Part shown: in pieces, positions 25,466-34,708 of the stretch
How the letters are laid out: each line of letters begins with the position of its first letter
Position numbering within the stretch: the first letter of the stretch is position 1
Source: JBGSYJ01 sp041748075
GTDB lineage: Bacteria; Acidobacteriota; Thermoanaerobaculia; Gp7-AA8
Assembly: GCA_041748075.1 (NCBI GenBank)
Contig: JBGTDX010000023.1
Span: 1-41,774 of the forward strand
Reading direction: 5' to 3'
Length of the DNA: 41,774 bases
Made by a program: the position numbers and the translations under genes
Notes under the pieces: generated by a model
The model's input: the letters and a program-made list of their open reading frames with translations, nothing else
What the model was told of the DNA's origin: nothing
Database searches by the model: none

Positions 25466-25882
25466 TCAGTACTCGGACCAGGCCACTCCATCCGGGTCGG
25501 TCCCGGATGCGCCGCTGCGAATGTCGACGATGGGACTCGTCGGATCATCGACGGCATCCTGGTTCGCTACGAAGTCGTCCATCTCGACGGTGGTCTCCCG
25601 GATGAGTCTCCAGGTATCGTTCGACCGTGTGATGGGGTCGACCGGAATGCGAGCGATGACCCCGGCGGTCACCATTTCTTCCAGTGTCAGCGGATAGCGG
25701 CCATTCTTCTTTGCGAACTGGCTGAGCCCGTCGCGCATCTGTTGCAGATTGGCGCTGAGTTGCGCCGCCTGATCAGCAGTGGCCACCTCGGGCTGTCGTA
25801 TCGTGACCAAGGCAACAACCCCGATGCCGATGAGTACCAGGCTGAAGATGAACGCGATGATGATGCGAGATGATCTGGACAT
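25466..25882 (-). CDS. GspG-like pseudopilin relative without a prepilin motif
   Basis: Predicted 138 residues. An N-terminal hydrophobic helix (about 6-28) is followed by the body of a type II secretion major pseudopilin-like protein: LQQMRDGLSQFAKKNGRYP near 46-64, a Leu-Glu-Glu stretch with IPVDPITRSNDTW near 79-91, and the C-terminal IRSGASGTDPDGVAWSEY block. The GFTLIEL-type prepilin peptidase site is missing, so it would stay membrane-anchored unless processed in another way. ATG 25882 is well supported by GAGGT 5 nt upstream. No other secretion or pilus gene is near; it is an orphan between repeat arrays, and its stop codon lies 2 nt from the heptamer array at 25433-25464. Confidence 0.75.
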   Translation of the reverse strand: MSRSSRIIIAFIFSLVLIGIGVVALVTIRQPEVATADQAAQLSANLQQMRDGLSQFAKKNGRYPLTLEEMVTAGVIARIPVDPITRSNDTWRLIRETTVEMDDFVANQDAVDDPTSPIVDIRSGASGTDPDGVAWSEY

Positions 25883-25924
25883 GATTTACCTCAGGGTGAG
25901 GGTAAGGGTTCTGAGGTTCCGTTC

Positions 25925-25967
25925 CACTCACAACTCACAACTTACAACTCGGAACTCGGAGCTCAGA
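25925..25967. repeat. Heptamer tandem array (ACTCACA / ACTTACA / ACTCGGA)
   Basis: About six degenerate 7-bp units of the same family as 25433-25464, lying in the 104-nt gap between rmlA and the pseudopilin-like gene. Confidence 0.7.
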
Positions 25968-25986
25968 GGTCCGGAACCCGGAACTC

Positions 25987-27075
25987 CTACGTGATCCCCA
26001 CTTCGCTATTGTCGCCGAGCATGAACCGGTACGCGACAGGCTTCTTGTGGGTCCGGCCGATCTTGACGTTCTTTCCGATCAGGCTCGCTTCGATCCGTCC
26101 GTCCACGTGCGCGATGGTGGAGTTCTCCAGCACGATCGAGTTTTCGATCTCGCAGCGCTCGACCGTACAGTTCTTGCCGATCGATGTGTAGGGACCGACG
26201 AACGCTTTGATGATCTTCGCATCCGCCCCGATGATCACAGGACCTCGTATGACGGAATCGATGATCTCGGCACCCGTCTCGACGAGTACTTTTCCTTCGA
26301 TCCGGCTCGTCTCGTCGGCCGTCCCCTGAATGTCCATCTCGAACGTGTCGAGGACGGTCCGATTCGCCTCGAGCATGTCCTCGATCTTTCCGGTGTCCTT
26401 CCACCAGCCCTTGACGATGTGAGGGTGAACGCTGTGGCCGTTCTCGATGAGCCACTGGATCGCGTCGGTGATCTCGAGCTCGTTGCGCCACGAGGGCGTG
26501 ATGGCTCGCGCCGCCTCGAAGATCGTCTTGTCGAACATGTAGACGCCCACGAGCGCAAGATCCGACTTCGGTTCCGGCGGCTTCTCGGTCAGTTTGATTA
26601 CGCGTCCGTCACTCGAAAGCTCCGCCACACCGAACTGTGTCGGATCCGGAACTTTGGTCAGAAGGATCTCGCTGTTGCAGTTGAGGGATCTGTACTCCTC
26701 GACCAGCGGCGTGATGCCATGCTGCAGCAGGTTGTCGCCGAGGTACATCACGAAGGGCGATTCCTGCATGAAGTCCTCTGCGACGAGCACGGCGTGGGCC
26801 AGCCCCCGCGGCGCATCCTGTTCGATGTAGTGGACACGGGCGCCGAAACGGCTGCCGTCTCCGATCGCTTCGCGAATCTCTCCGCCTGTCTCGGGGGAAA
26901 CGATGATTGCGATCTCCTCGATGCCGGCGGCCACGATCGCCTCGATTCCGTACTGGAGCACCGGCTTGTTGGCCACGGGGATCAATTGCTTGGCAGAGGT
27001 ATAGGTGAGCGGGCGCATTCTCGTCCCCTTACCGCCCGAGAGGATGAGACCCTTCATCTTGACGTCATTGCGCAT
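25987..27075 (-). CDS. rmlA: Glucose-1-phosphate thymidylyltransferase, long form
   Basis: Predicted 362 residues, matching the long RmlA/StrD group rather than the 290-residue tetrameric form. The N-terminal nucleotidyltransferase signature LILSGGKGTRMRPLTYTSAKQ starts near residue 9, with YLGDNLL near 112 and GWWKDTGKIEDMLEAN near 218-233. From about 240 the chain has hexapeptide left-handed beta-helix repeats (IIDSVIRGPVIIGADAKI and following). It makes dTDP-glucose or a related NDP-sugar for deoxysugar synthesis; rmlB/C/D are not in the window. ATG 27075 has AAGGA with 6-nt spacing; the ATG at 27057 gives the minimal family N-terminus, and an ATG at 27141 lies inside repeat sequence. Confidence 0.9.
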   Translation of the reverse strand: MRNDVKMKGLILSGGKGTRMRPLTYTSAKQLIPVANKPVLQYGIEAIVAAGIEEIAIIVSPETGGEIREAIGDGSRFGARVHYIEQDAPRGLAHAVLVAEDFMQESPFVMYLGDNLLQHGITPLVEEYRSLNCNSEILLTKVPDPTQFGVAELSSDGRVIKLTEKPPEPKSDLALVGVYMFDKTIFEAARAITPSWRNELEITDAIQWLIENGHSVHPHIVKGWWKDTGKIEDMLEANRTVLDTFEMDIQGTADETSRIEGKVLVETGAEIIDSVIRGPVIIGADAKIIKAFVGPYTSIGKNCTVERCEIENSIVLENSTIAHVDGRIEASLIGKNVKIGRTHKKPVAYRFMLGDNSEVGIT

Positions 27076-27109
27076 GTTGTTTCCTTGTATCGAGTCTCGG
27101 TGATAGGCG

Positions 27110-27285
27110 GTGTCATCCTGAGAGGCTGTGAAGGAATCCATTTTGGCCCCCGTTTATGGGCGGGAACGGTCATGATACACGTCATCCTGAGGGAGCGAAG
27201 CGACCGAAGGATCTCGTTTTGCGAAGGAACGAGCTCACTTGTCATGGTTCGTGTGGAAGAGATCCTTCGCTTCGCTCAGGATGAC
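27110..27285. repeat. Dispersed hairpin repeat (family A), copy 3, with an extra partial arm
   Basis: The full arms lie at 27181-27215 and 27259-27285. An additional degenerate left arm is at 27110-27137. The element fills most of the gap between rmlA and lptD. It could end transcription from lptD before rmlA. Confidence 0.8.
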
Positions 27286-27333
27286 GTGGCTTCCCAGGAT
27301 GAGACGTCGTTACGAACTTGCTGAACCCTCTTC

Positions 27334-29646
27334 TCAAAACACTCCGTCGAGCGAACCGCGGAAGTCGAGAAACGTGCCGACGTTTCTCAGACTGATCGAG
27401 ATCTGGTAATCCTGGCTGCGATCGGGCCGGCCGATCTGGAATTGCTGGAAATCACGGACTTCCACCGCAATGTCATAACACGAGGCGTGGAATCCGAGCA
27501 CGTAGCGCTGCTCGAGGATACTGGATCGCTCGAAGTCGTAGTTCATCTGAGCCGATGCGCGAAGGCGGTCCTTCCAGACGGGGCCTCCCGTGGCGAATCG
27601 GACCTGGCTGCTTTCAAACGGGTTGACTTCGCTGGCAAAAGTGGAAAACCAGGTCAGGTTCAGAAAGCCCCGATCGCTCGTCAGATTCGCCGAAAGCGTG
27701 GCCTGATCGAGCTGTTTGGATACATTGCCGAACGAGGCGCTGGCGTCGACCGTGATCCGCTGGTAGGGATTGATGTGTGCGGTGAGCGTGAGCGGGCTGA
27801 ATTTGTCCCTTCGCTGAGAGGTGGGACTCGACACGCTGTCGAAGGGTTCCGAGAGGGCCACGGACTGGCGGATCGAGACGGACATGATGTCCCGCGCCAC
27901 GGCGTTCTCTCCCGCTTCCTTTCCGATGATGCGCTGGGTCAGCGAGTACTCCACCGTATCGCGGACCAGCGGAAGGAACGGCGCATCGGTGGTGTCGAAT
28001 CGGATGACGCGCGCCTGATTGTCGACGTCGGTGGTGTAAATGTAGCGGGCCCGCGGTTCGATGACGTGTTTGAACCTCGTAAAACTGCCGAGGTTCATGG
28101 CAAAAATTCGCGAGAACGAAGGTCCGACCACCTCGACTTCTCCCTGCGCATAGAACCGATCGAGGGATCTGTCGACAATCTGACCGCTTTGCGATGGCGA
28201 ACCTGTACATCCCGGGTCGACGGCCGGATCGCACAGGCTGGCGCTGTACCAGGTCTGCCGAAGCGACAGTTCCGGCTTGATGGACAACCATGGAGGTGTG
28301 CGGAGCTGCATGGTCACGGTCGGGCTGATGTCGGCACGGAAGTAGTCGGAAGTGAGCTCCTGAGTGCCACCCGCATCGTTGATGGTTCGCAGGTGCGATG
28401 CGGACGAGGTGAGCGAGTAGAAAAACGGGGTCCGCCCTATCCGGTTGGGATAGCTCCGGTACTCGAGTGCCGGGAGTTGTTCAAAGATGCGCGATGGTTG
28501 CGTCGTCGTTCCGTCGGGATTCTGTCGAAGTCCCAGAAAATGTTCGCGCCGGTCAGCCCGGATGTTCAGCGAGTATTTCGGCCGGTTCTTCGTCAGGTAG
28601 GCCGACGAATAGATGTTCGAGATGGTCGATAGGCTGAAATCCCGCTCGTAGCGCTGGAAGAACTGGAGGTCCGAGAAATCCTTGATGTCGATGACCCCGC
28701 GAAAGCCTCCGGGAAGGTCGTCCTGCGTATGCTGGTACGAGTACTTCCACTCCACCTGCTCCTCCCGTCTGCCGAGGTCGGGGAGGTCGTTGCCCGGATC
28801 GCGGAGAACGTAGCCATTGAACTCACCCTTCACGGAGGGGCTCGGAACGTATCGGGCCTCGACTCCTCCTCCAATGAGGCCTTTGGTGAAGACGTCGGTC
28901 TGAATCGTCGCGTCCGCGGATTCTCCGAAGGGGATGAAGTAGGCGTTCTTAAGATACGCCCCGAAGTCGCTGTTGAATCCCGGCTTGGGAATCAGCAGTC
29001 CTCGTGAGCGATCCGGCTTGGTCGGCCAGACGATGTACGGAGTCCAGAACAGCGGAACGCTTCCCGCCCTGAATGAGATGTTTCTGAGCCGGGCGTATTC
29101 GTCGAGAGTGATGGTGCCCGAGGCGACGCGAAACGACCATTCGGGATCCTCGATATCGCAGGAGGTGAACACTCCGTTGGTCAGTCGGTAGGTCTCCTCG
29201 CCGAGCTTTTCGATCTTGTCGCCGGTGAAGTAGAGCGAGGGCTCCATGGAAGCCTTTGCATCCAGCAGTGTGCCCGTCTGCGTCTGAAGGTTGTACTCGG
29301 CGCTCGCAGCGGAGAGTCGCTGCGGACCCTGATCGATGACGACGTTTCCTTCAGCGATCGCTTCACCCGTTTCGAAGTTGTATTCGATCCTGTCTGCGCG
29401 GATCGTGACGTCACCGTAGGTGATCTTCACGTCGCCTTCGAGGATGACGTACTCGTCGCGCACGTATTCCTGACGGCCGCCCGGCGCCACCTCGATGCGA
29501 ACCGCACCCGTGGGCTGGGTCGTCTTGAAATCGAACGAGAATTTCGAACCTCTTCGCGGCCGCTGCTCGGTATCCTGGAAAGTCTGGGCGACGACGCCGG
29601 AGGCGAGAAGCAGGAGCAGAAGCAGGAAGATGGACGATCGCCGCAT
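27334..29646 (-). CDS. lptD: LPS-assembly protein LptD (outer-membrane beta-barrel)
   Basis: Predicted 770 residues. The signal peptide MRRSSIFLLLLLLLASGVVAQ supports the ATG at 29646; an ATG at 29715 that overlaps the upstream gene's stop would add 23 residues before it. An OstA/LptA-like jellyroll lies at about 65-180 (YVILEGDVKITYGDVTIRAD; EAIAEGNVVID). The barrel domain follows with VPLFWTPYIVWPTKPDRSRG near 215-234 (the LptD plug/hinge signature) and alternating amphipathic strands, ending in Phe as outer-membrane barrels usually do. It inserts LPS into the outer leaflet together with LptE, which I do not see here. Cysteines are few, so the disulfide pattern of E. coli LptD is not conserved. 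Confidence 0.9.
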   Translation of the reverse strand: MRRSSIFLLLLLLLASGVVAQTFQDTEQRPRRGSKFSFDFKTTQPTGAVRIEVAPGGRQEYVRDEYVILEGDVKITYGDVTIRADRIEYNFETGEAIAEGNVVIDQGPQRLSAASAEYNLQTQTGTLLDAKASMEPSLYFTGDKIEKLGEETYRLTNGVFTSCDIEDPEWSFRVASGTITLDEYARLRNISFRAGSVPLFWTPYIVWPTKPDRSRGLLIPKPGFNSDFGAYLKNAYFIPFGESADATIQTDVFTKGLIGGGVEARYVPSPSVKGEFNGYVLRDPGNDLPDLGRREEQVEWKYSYQHTQDDLPGGFRGVIDIKDFSDLQFFQRYERDFSLSTISNIYSSAYLTKNRPKYSLNIRADRREHFLGLRQNPDGTTTQPSRIFEQLPALEYRSYPNRIGRTPFFYSLTSSASHLRTINDAGGTQELTSDYFRADISPTVTMQLRTPPWLSIKPELSLRQTWYSASLCDPAVDPGCTGSPSQSGQIVDRSLDRFYAQGEVEVVGPSFSRIFAMNLGSFTRFKHVIEPRARYIYTTDVDNQARVIRFDTTDAPFLPLVRDTVEYSLTQRIIGKEAGENAVARDIMSVSIRQSVALSEPFDSVSSPTSQRRDKFSPLTLTAHINPYQRITVDASASFGNVSKQLDQATLSANLTSDRGFLNLTWFSTFASEVNPFESSQVRFATGGPVWKDRLRASAQMNYDFERSSILEQRYVLGFHASCYDIAVEVRDFQQFQIGRPDRSQDYQISISLRNVGTFLDFRGSLDGVF

Positions 29647-29714
29647 GCGGAGAGGCTCAACCTTTCGTGAGCATTGTATCGAAGGGATGGAAGCGCCGGG
29701 GGCTGGGATCGGCA

Positions 29715-30620
29715 TCAGAAGTCGACCCGGGACATATCGGATCCATCCGCCTTCCGCTCGGCCGCCTGGTCGAGCATCAACCGCATGCGTGAAAGATCCT
29801 GCAGTTCGCTGCGCAGCTTGAATACGTCCAGCTGGTGGATCCTTGCCAGGTCGGGATGCCCGGTCCTTTGCTGCCGCTTCCGGATGGCCAGCTCATTGGC
29901 CACCATGACGAAACGCCGTCTGAGTGCCCGGTCGGGCCAGCCGCCACGGAAGAGGCGGCGGATGGGATTCGCCGTCGGGCGGACGGCATCCTCCTGCATC
30001 AGGCCCAGCCGTGCTTCCTCTTCGAGCTCCCTCAGGAGGCGTGGCCAGCGGAGAAAGACCCCAAGGAAGACGACAGCGGAGGGAATCAGAGCGGTCGCGA
30101 GTGTCATGTGCCGTCCGTCAACGTACCCTCCGGCGCCTCGCACGGCAGCCGACGCCAGTGTCGCGACCGTCGCGGCGATGCCGAGCACGAGCAGGGTTCG
30201 GCTTTTCCAGCGTTCGCGGAGGAAAGTGAGCACGACGCCCGCGGTCCCACCCGCGAGGATCAATCCGGCGGCAGCGGAATCGGTTCGCGGGGCCGCTGCA
30301 ATGCTGGCCGCGGTCGCCGCAATTCCGCCAAGGGCTCCCCGCATGAAGCCTTCCAGCGGCTCGGAGTGAAGGCCCCGCCGGTAAAGGTATGCAGCCGAGA
30401 GCGTCATCGCGATTCCCGTGATGACGGCCGCCGGTAACGGAGTCCTGCCGAGCGAGACGGCGATCGCAAGGCCAGCTGCTGCGCCGTAGAGGAGCGGGGT
30501 TCCTGCCGAGGACCGCCATTGCAGCGCCAGGTTCTTGAACAGGCCCGCGAGCACGAGCAGGGTAAGTCCCGCAAGCAGGCATGCGAGGGTGAAGTACGGC
30601 TCCGGGATCTCGGTGTTCAA
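29715..30620 (-). CDS. Integral membrane protein of unknown function
   Basis: Predicted 301 residues. Six or seven hydrophobic helices occupy about residues 8-190, rich in Ala, Gly and Leu. A basic, partly helical cytoplasmic tail follows from about 195, with many Arg and Glu residues (LRELEEEARLGLMQED and further). The TTG start at 30620 overlaps the ribF stop as TTGA, so translation is probably coupled to ribF; its own stop touches a possible upstream start of lptD (TGATG). The position between ribF and lptD suggests a constitutive housekeeping-type operon. No family recognised. Confidence 0.75.
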   Translation of the reverse strand: MNTEIPEPYFTLACLLAGLTLLVLAGLFKNLALQWRSSAGTPLLYGAAAGLAIAVSLGRTPLPAAVITGIAMTLSAAYLYRRGLHSEPLEGFMRGALGGIAATAASIAAAPRTDSAAAGLILAGGTAGVVLTFLRERWKSRTLLVLGIAATVATLASAAVRGAGGYVDGRHMTLATALIPSAVVFLGVFLRWPRLLRELEEEARLGLMQEDAVRPTANPIRRLFRGGWPDRALRRRFVMVANELAIRKRQQRTGHPDLARIHQLDVFKLRSELQDLSRMRLMLDQAAERKADGSDMSRVDF

Positions 30621-31579
30621 AAAGTGACCTTCGATGTATCGATGGGCCTTCGCAGAAAGTAAGCGCGCGATCTCGTGATGTCGTTGCGGATCTGGTTCGT
30701 GAGCTCCAGGGCAGAACGGAAGCGTTGTTCCCTGCGAAGGAGCTGGTGAAAGTAAAGGCGGACGGTATCCCCATATACGTTTGAATCAAAGTCCAGGATG
30801 TGACTTTCAATGGTCGTCGCGTAGTTCTCGTAAAGCGTCGGCCGGATCCCGATATTCGTAACGCTCTCGAAGCTCCGCGAGAAGGTCTCGAAACGCGATG
30901 AAGTCACGTAAACTCCCGAACCGGGAAAGAGGTCGTTCGCCGGGTCGACGTTGACGGTGGGGAATCCCATCTTCCGTCCCAGCCTTCTTCCCGTCGCAAC
31001 CCTTCCATCCACGAAGTACGTCCGTCCCAGCGCGAGCTCTGTCAATCTCATGGCGCCTTTTTCCACCGCACCGCGCACCAGCGAGCTCGAGACCCGAACA
31101 CCTCGTATCTTCACTTCCCCGACGCCTTTTACTTCGAAGCCTTCTTTCGCGCCGAAGCTCTCCAGCAGTGCCAGACCACCCTCGCGTCCCGCCCCGAAAC
31201 AGAAGTCCCTTCCGATGTGAACCGCGCGAATCCGGAGCGCGCCCACCAGAAACTCCATGACGAACCGGGTGGCTGTCCATCGGGAGAATTCGTGGGTAAA
31301 GGGAACGATGAGAAGTGCGTCGAGCCCCATGGCGGCGAGCAGTTCTTCCTTCTGCGCGAGCGTGAGGATCTGTTTCGGCACACGGTCCGGTGCGACGATC
31401 GAAAGGGGATGTGGATGGAACGTCACGGCGGCCGAGGGGACTCCCAGCTCGCGGGCGCGTTCGATGACTCCGCGGAGAATCTCCTGGTGGCCGAGATGCA
31501 GACCGTCGAAGTTTCCTACGGTTGCGACACAGCCAATGGGCAGATCGGTTTGACGCAGAGGATCGTGGAGAACCAGCAT
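30617..31579 (-). CDS. ribF: Bifunctional riboflavin kinase / FAD synthetase
   Basis: Predicted 320 residues, normal for RibF. The FAD-synthetase (nucleotidyltransferase) part has VGNFDGLHLGHQEIL near 21-35 and SSSLVRGAV near 163-171. The flavokinase part has GRRLGRKMGFPTVNV near 197-211, NIGIRPTL near 242 and ESHILDFDSNVYG near 257-269. It converts riboflavin to FMN and then FAD. ATG 31579 is the first start giving the family N-terminus; no good Shine-Dalgarno sequence precedes it. It is the first gene of the ribF-membrane protein-lptD group. Confidence 0.95.
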   Translation of the reverse strand: MLVLHDPLRQTDLPIGCVATVGNFDGLHLGHQEILRGVIERARELGVPSAAVTFHPHPLSIVAPDRVPKQILTLAQKEELLAAMGLDALLIVPFTHEFSRWTATRFVMEFLVGALRIRAVHIGRDFCFGAGREGGLALLESFGAKEGFEVKGVGEVKIRGVRVSSSLVRGAVEKGAMRLTELALGRTYFVDGRVATGRRLGRKMGFPTVNVDPANDLFPGSGVYVTSSRFETFSRSFESVTNIGIRPTLYENYATTIESHILDFDSNVYGDTVRLYFHQLLRREQRFRSALELTNQIRNDITRSRAYFLRRPIDTSKVTF

Positions 31580-31625
31580 GGTGTTCTGTCGGGGCGTTGC
31601 GGACGGGGCATTCTATCAGGGGAGG

Positions 31626-31683
31626 GACGAATGGCGAATGAGAATGGCGAATGACGAATGACGAATGGCGAATGACGAATGAC
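31626..31683. repeat. Heptamer tandem array (GACGAAT / GGCGAAT)
   Basis: About eight units of the same heptamer as in the 24.3-kb array, here with GGCGAAT and GAGAAT variants. It lies between the divergent ribF and desaturase genes, so both promoters have to lie in or beside it. Confidence 0.85.
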
Positions 31684-31751
31684 CCCCACCCCTTCCCCTC
31701 TCCCCGCATGGTGAATAATCGCCTCATGGCTGCTGTTGCAGATTTTTGTCC

Positions 31752-32750
31752 ATGCCGACCTACTACTCCGAACATTCGGTTGATCTCCGGCGAGAGCTGG
31801 GACAGGAAGTCCCGGTCGAGGTCGTCCGCGAGCTTCATCAGAAGAGGCCGCTTCTGCACTTTGCCATCGCACTCGGGCTGGCTGGCGCGCTTGCCGGCTC
31901 CACGCTTGCCATCCTTCTGCTGGATGCCTGGTATTTCTGGCTTCCCTTCGCTGTGGTTTCGGGCTTTGCCCTGTTCAACTTCACGGTCCTGCTTCACGAA
32001 GTGGTGCATCGTACCGTGCTGCGTGACAACGATCCTCGGTGGATGCGCTTTCTGAGTGTCCTCTACGCGGTGCCGAGCGGAATCTCATCGATCCAGTTCA
32101 CGCGCTGGCACCTCGACCACCATGCGGGGCTCGGCTCGTACGAGGAAGATCCGAAGCGACATTACCTTTCACCGAAGCGGAATGCGCGCTGGTTCAAACT
32201 GCTCTATTTTACGCCCGCGCTCTTCATCATCTATTTCCGGGCCGCCAAGATGGAAGCGCGGAGCTATCCGAAGGAGATGCAGAAGCGAATTGCGATGGAG
32301 CGGAATCTCACCATCGCGTTTCATCTCGCGCTGCTCGCCGTCATCATCTGGTTTGCCGGGTTCGGGATCGCATGGAAGGCCTACCTCGTTCCCTACTTCT
32401 TCATGTTTCCGATTGCCTTCGCCCTGAACCGCCTCGGGCAGCACTACGACATTGACCCGGAAGACCCGGCGAAATGGGCGACGCTGGTCAAGGGCTCACG
32501 GCTCTGGGACGTCATATATCTCTGCTCGAACTACCATCTCGAGCATCACTATTTTCCCAGCGTTCCCTTCTACAACCTGCCGCGTCTGCAGCGGGTGCTC
32601 GCGCCGTTCTATGCGAAGCGAGGATTCGTTCCCCGCACATACGGCCAGCTGATATGGCGCTACATCGTCTTGAACCGGAAACCGCATACGAACTGGGCGG
32701 TGCCGTTGCCTGCACCCTCTATCGCTCAGACCGAACGGACGCCCGTTTAG
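31752..32750 (+). CDS. Membrane fatty acid desaturase
   Basis: Predicted 332 residues. Three histidine boxes of the PF00487 desaturase family are intact: HEVVH near 83, HLDHH near 121 and HLEHH near 264, with hydrophobic pairs of helices between them and the family-typical YFPSVPFYNLP after the last box. The enzyme is a di-iron, O2-dependent membrane desaturase or hydroxylase of acyl chains; which lipid it acts on cannot be told. ATG 31752 is preferred to the TTG at 31746; the ribosome-binding site is weak. Transcribed alone; the next plus-strand gene starts 128 nt later. It implies at least occasional growth with oxygen. Confidence 0.88.
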   Translation: MPTYYSEHSVDLRRELGQEVPVEVVRELHQKRPLLHFAIALGLAGALAGSTLAILLLDAWYFWLPFAVVSGFALFNFTVLLHEVVHRTVLRDNDPRWMRFLSVLYAVPSGISSIQFTRWHLDHHAGLGSYEEDPKRHYLSPKRNARWFKLLYFTPALFIIYFRAAKMEARSYPKEMQKRIAMERNLTIAFHLALLAVIIWFAGFGIAWKAYLVPYFFMFPIAFALNRLGQHYDIDPEDPAKWATLVKGSRLWDVIYLCSNYHLEHHYFPSVPFYNLPRLQRVLAPFYAKRGFVPRTYGQLIWRYIVLNRKPHTNWAVPLPAPSIAQTERTPV

Positions 32751-32878
32751 GCGATCCGGCTGCGCCAGAGCCAGCCGCACCGGTGTTCTTTGCACGCGAC
32801 ATCGATGCGCCGCAGACGGTAAAGTTCCCTGTTCGTCCACGCCCGGGATTATGCTTGTCAAAGTGAAAGGGACTCTCG

Positions 32879-34684
32879 ATGACCAGACCAGGCGCACACT
32901 TTGAAAAGCGTGTGAATCGGATCCGAGCAGTATTCGTAATCGTTCTCGCTCTCGGGGGGTCAGTCGCGTCTGGCCAGGCCGAGACGGGAACGAAAGAGAG
33001 GTGGGGGCAGCGCGGCGAGTCGCTTCAAGCCCGGGCGGCTGTCAATCCTGTCCTCTTGCAGAGCCGGCAGCGTCCCATCTCCTACGGGGTGAGAGTCGCC
33101 GCGAATGTCGAGGAAATGGCTGCGATTTCAGGGAAAGAAGACTCAGTGCTCTTTCTGGCTGGACCGCGCGGGGGCGGTACTCCTTTCATCTGGACCTCAG
33201 CCGGCGTCGTTGACGACGTGTTGACGTTCCGGGCAGCGAACGGTTACTGGGTCCGTCAGGCCCCTGCAGGAAAGATCTACGTCACATGGGCGGGTGCTGT
33301 CCCTCAATCGAACTACGACGGCGCCGATCAGACGGCAGCGATTCAGAAAGCAATCGACGCGCTCCCTCGCAGGCAAAGCGGAACGATCCTCATTCCTCAG
33401 GGCTGGTTTCCTTGCGACGGGCCTCTCGACATTGCGTATGACGGCGGCGCGGGAGACAACCGGCGCGGACCGATCACCCTGACGGGCGTCTCCGGTCCTG
33501 CGTTCGGTCAAGTGCAGTTGCAGGCCTCACGGCTCATCTATCGAGGATCAGGGCGGCGCTTCATCGACTCCCGGAGTAACCCCGGCCGTATTCAGAACCT
33601 CGCCGTCTACTACTCATCTCCGGAGTTCACCGGTTCCCTGATCGACTTCTCATGGAATCCGGACAGCGCCACAGCTCAAAGCTCCGGCGATACGAACGGC
33701 GCCGTAGTCGAGCATTGCACGCTCGGCTCCTACACGAACGCATCGGGAAGGCCGACGAGTGCAGACAATCTCCTGAACTTCGGGAACACCGTAGTTTCGG
33801 CCGTGCGGGCCACTAAGTTCATCGGCGCTCAGGTCGGCATCCGGGGCATGGGATGGGATCAGGGGCCGGGGCTCGGCACGACCTACTTCGCGAACGGTGT
33901 GCTCGTAGAGGGCTGCGACTTTCAGTACCTATGGAAGGCCGCAATCCTCAACCCGGCTCAGGCGTGGGCGATCCGCTCGAATACGTTTGAGTTCTTCCGG
34001 GCTGAGGTGATGTATGACACGCCTCGTGACACCGGAATGGACCGGGCAATCTACAGTGACGAGTTCGTTGCACAGACTATCGGCATGGAGATCTCCGGCA
34101 ACTGGTTCGGTGATCCGGGCGGTGATGTGGACCCCGAGATCATCATCTCGAATGGCCCGGCTCACTGGATGGGCGTTTCGATTCACGGCAACCAATTCGG
34201 GGCGACTGATACCGAGAAAGCGATTCATCTGGTGGGCGGTGTCAGCGGCATGTCGATCACCGGAAACAGCTTCTCAACAAAGGTAGGGGTAGAGATCGAC
34301 GAGACGAGCAACGCCCGGCGCGAAGGGATCGTGATTTCCGGGAACGAGTTCACGCATACGCTTCAGCCGGTCGTTGGGGCGAACAGGTACGGCGTAACGG
34401 TGTTCGGGAATTGGGGTACAAATGGCACCTATTTACCGGCGCAGTGGTGGGGCGGCATCGGAGAGCTACGCGGTGCGGAGATATGGCCCGTTCAGCCGCC
34501 GCTACTCTCGACATTCAGCCGGGCGGGCGTCCGGCGCATGGGCTTCGCTCCTGAGGGGGAGTTGCAGTTCTTCGACCCAACGCTCGAAGCCGCGGGGGCC
34601 GAATTGCCCGAGCGACCGCTTGGTTTCGTTATCGTGCTGGACTCGCAGGGCCGTCGGGTGAAGATCCCCTACTATCAGGAATGA
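32879..34684 (+). CDS. Secreted right-handed beta-helix protein (pectate-lyase-3 / tailspike-like)
   Basis: Predicted 601 residues. A signal peptide with a long basic n-region ends near residue 34 (core AVFVIVLALGGSVASGQA). Residues about 140-165 carry NYDGADQTAAIQKAIDALP, the entry motif of the pectate lyase 3 superfamily found in secreted glycan-binding or -cleaving proteins and in phage tailspikes. From about 165 to 520 the chain has Gly/Asn-rich beta-helix coils with repeated ISGNxF-type rungs (SGNWFG, HGNQFG, TGNSFS, SGNEFT). The last 30 residues (GFVIVLDSQGRRVKIPYY) resemble a small trimerisation-like cap. No catalytic residues could be assigned. ATG 32879 has AAAGGGA about 6 nt upstream. 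Likely outer-surface or extracellular polysaccharide-related. Confidence 0.8.
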   Translation: MTRPGAHFEKRVNRIRAVFVIVLALGGSVASGQAETGTKERWGQRGESLQARAAVNPVLLQSRQRPISYGVRVAANVEEMAAISGKEDSVLFLAGPRGGGTPFIWTSAGVVDDVLTFRAANGYWVRQAPAGKIYVTWAGAVPQSNYDGADQTAAIQKAIDALPRRQSGTILIPQGWFPCDGPLDIAYDGGAGDNRRGPITLTGVSGPAFGQVQLQASRLIYRGSGRRFIDSRSNPGRIQNLAVYYSSPEFTGSLIDFSWNPDSATAQSSGDTNGAVVEHCTLGSYTNASGRPTSADNLLNFGNTVVSAVRATKFIGAQVGIRGMGWDQGPGLGTTYFANGVLVEGCDFQYLWKAAILNPAQAWAIRSNTFEFFRAEVMYDTPRDTGMDRAIYSDEFVAQTIGMEISGNWFGDPGGDVDPEIIISNGPAHWMGVSIHGNQFGATDTEKAIHLVGGVSGMSITGNSFSTKVGVEIDETSNARREGIVISGNEFTHTLQPVVGANRYGVTVFGNWGTNGTYLPAQWWGGIGELRGAEIWPVQPPLLSTFSRAGVRRMGFAPEGELQFFDPTLEAAGAELPERPLGFVIVLDSQGRRVKIPYYQE

Positions 34685-34708
34685 GAAGCGGGCGAATGAT
34701 CCGGAAAC

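Noticed and set aside
26047..27324. Long plus-strand open frame opposite rmlA
   Set aside because: It is the antisense frame of a clear RmlA gene, has no family motifs, and runs through a repeat; high GC makes such frames common. The same applies to long frames opposite YfhO, lptD, lat and ispG.
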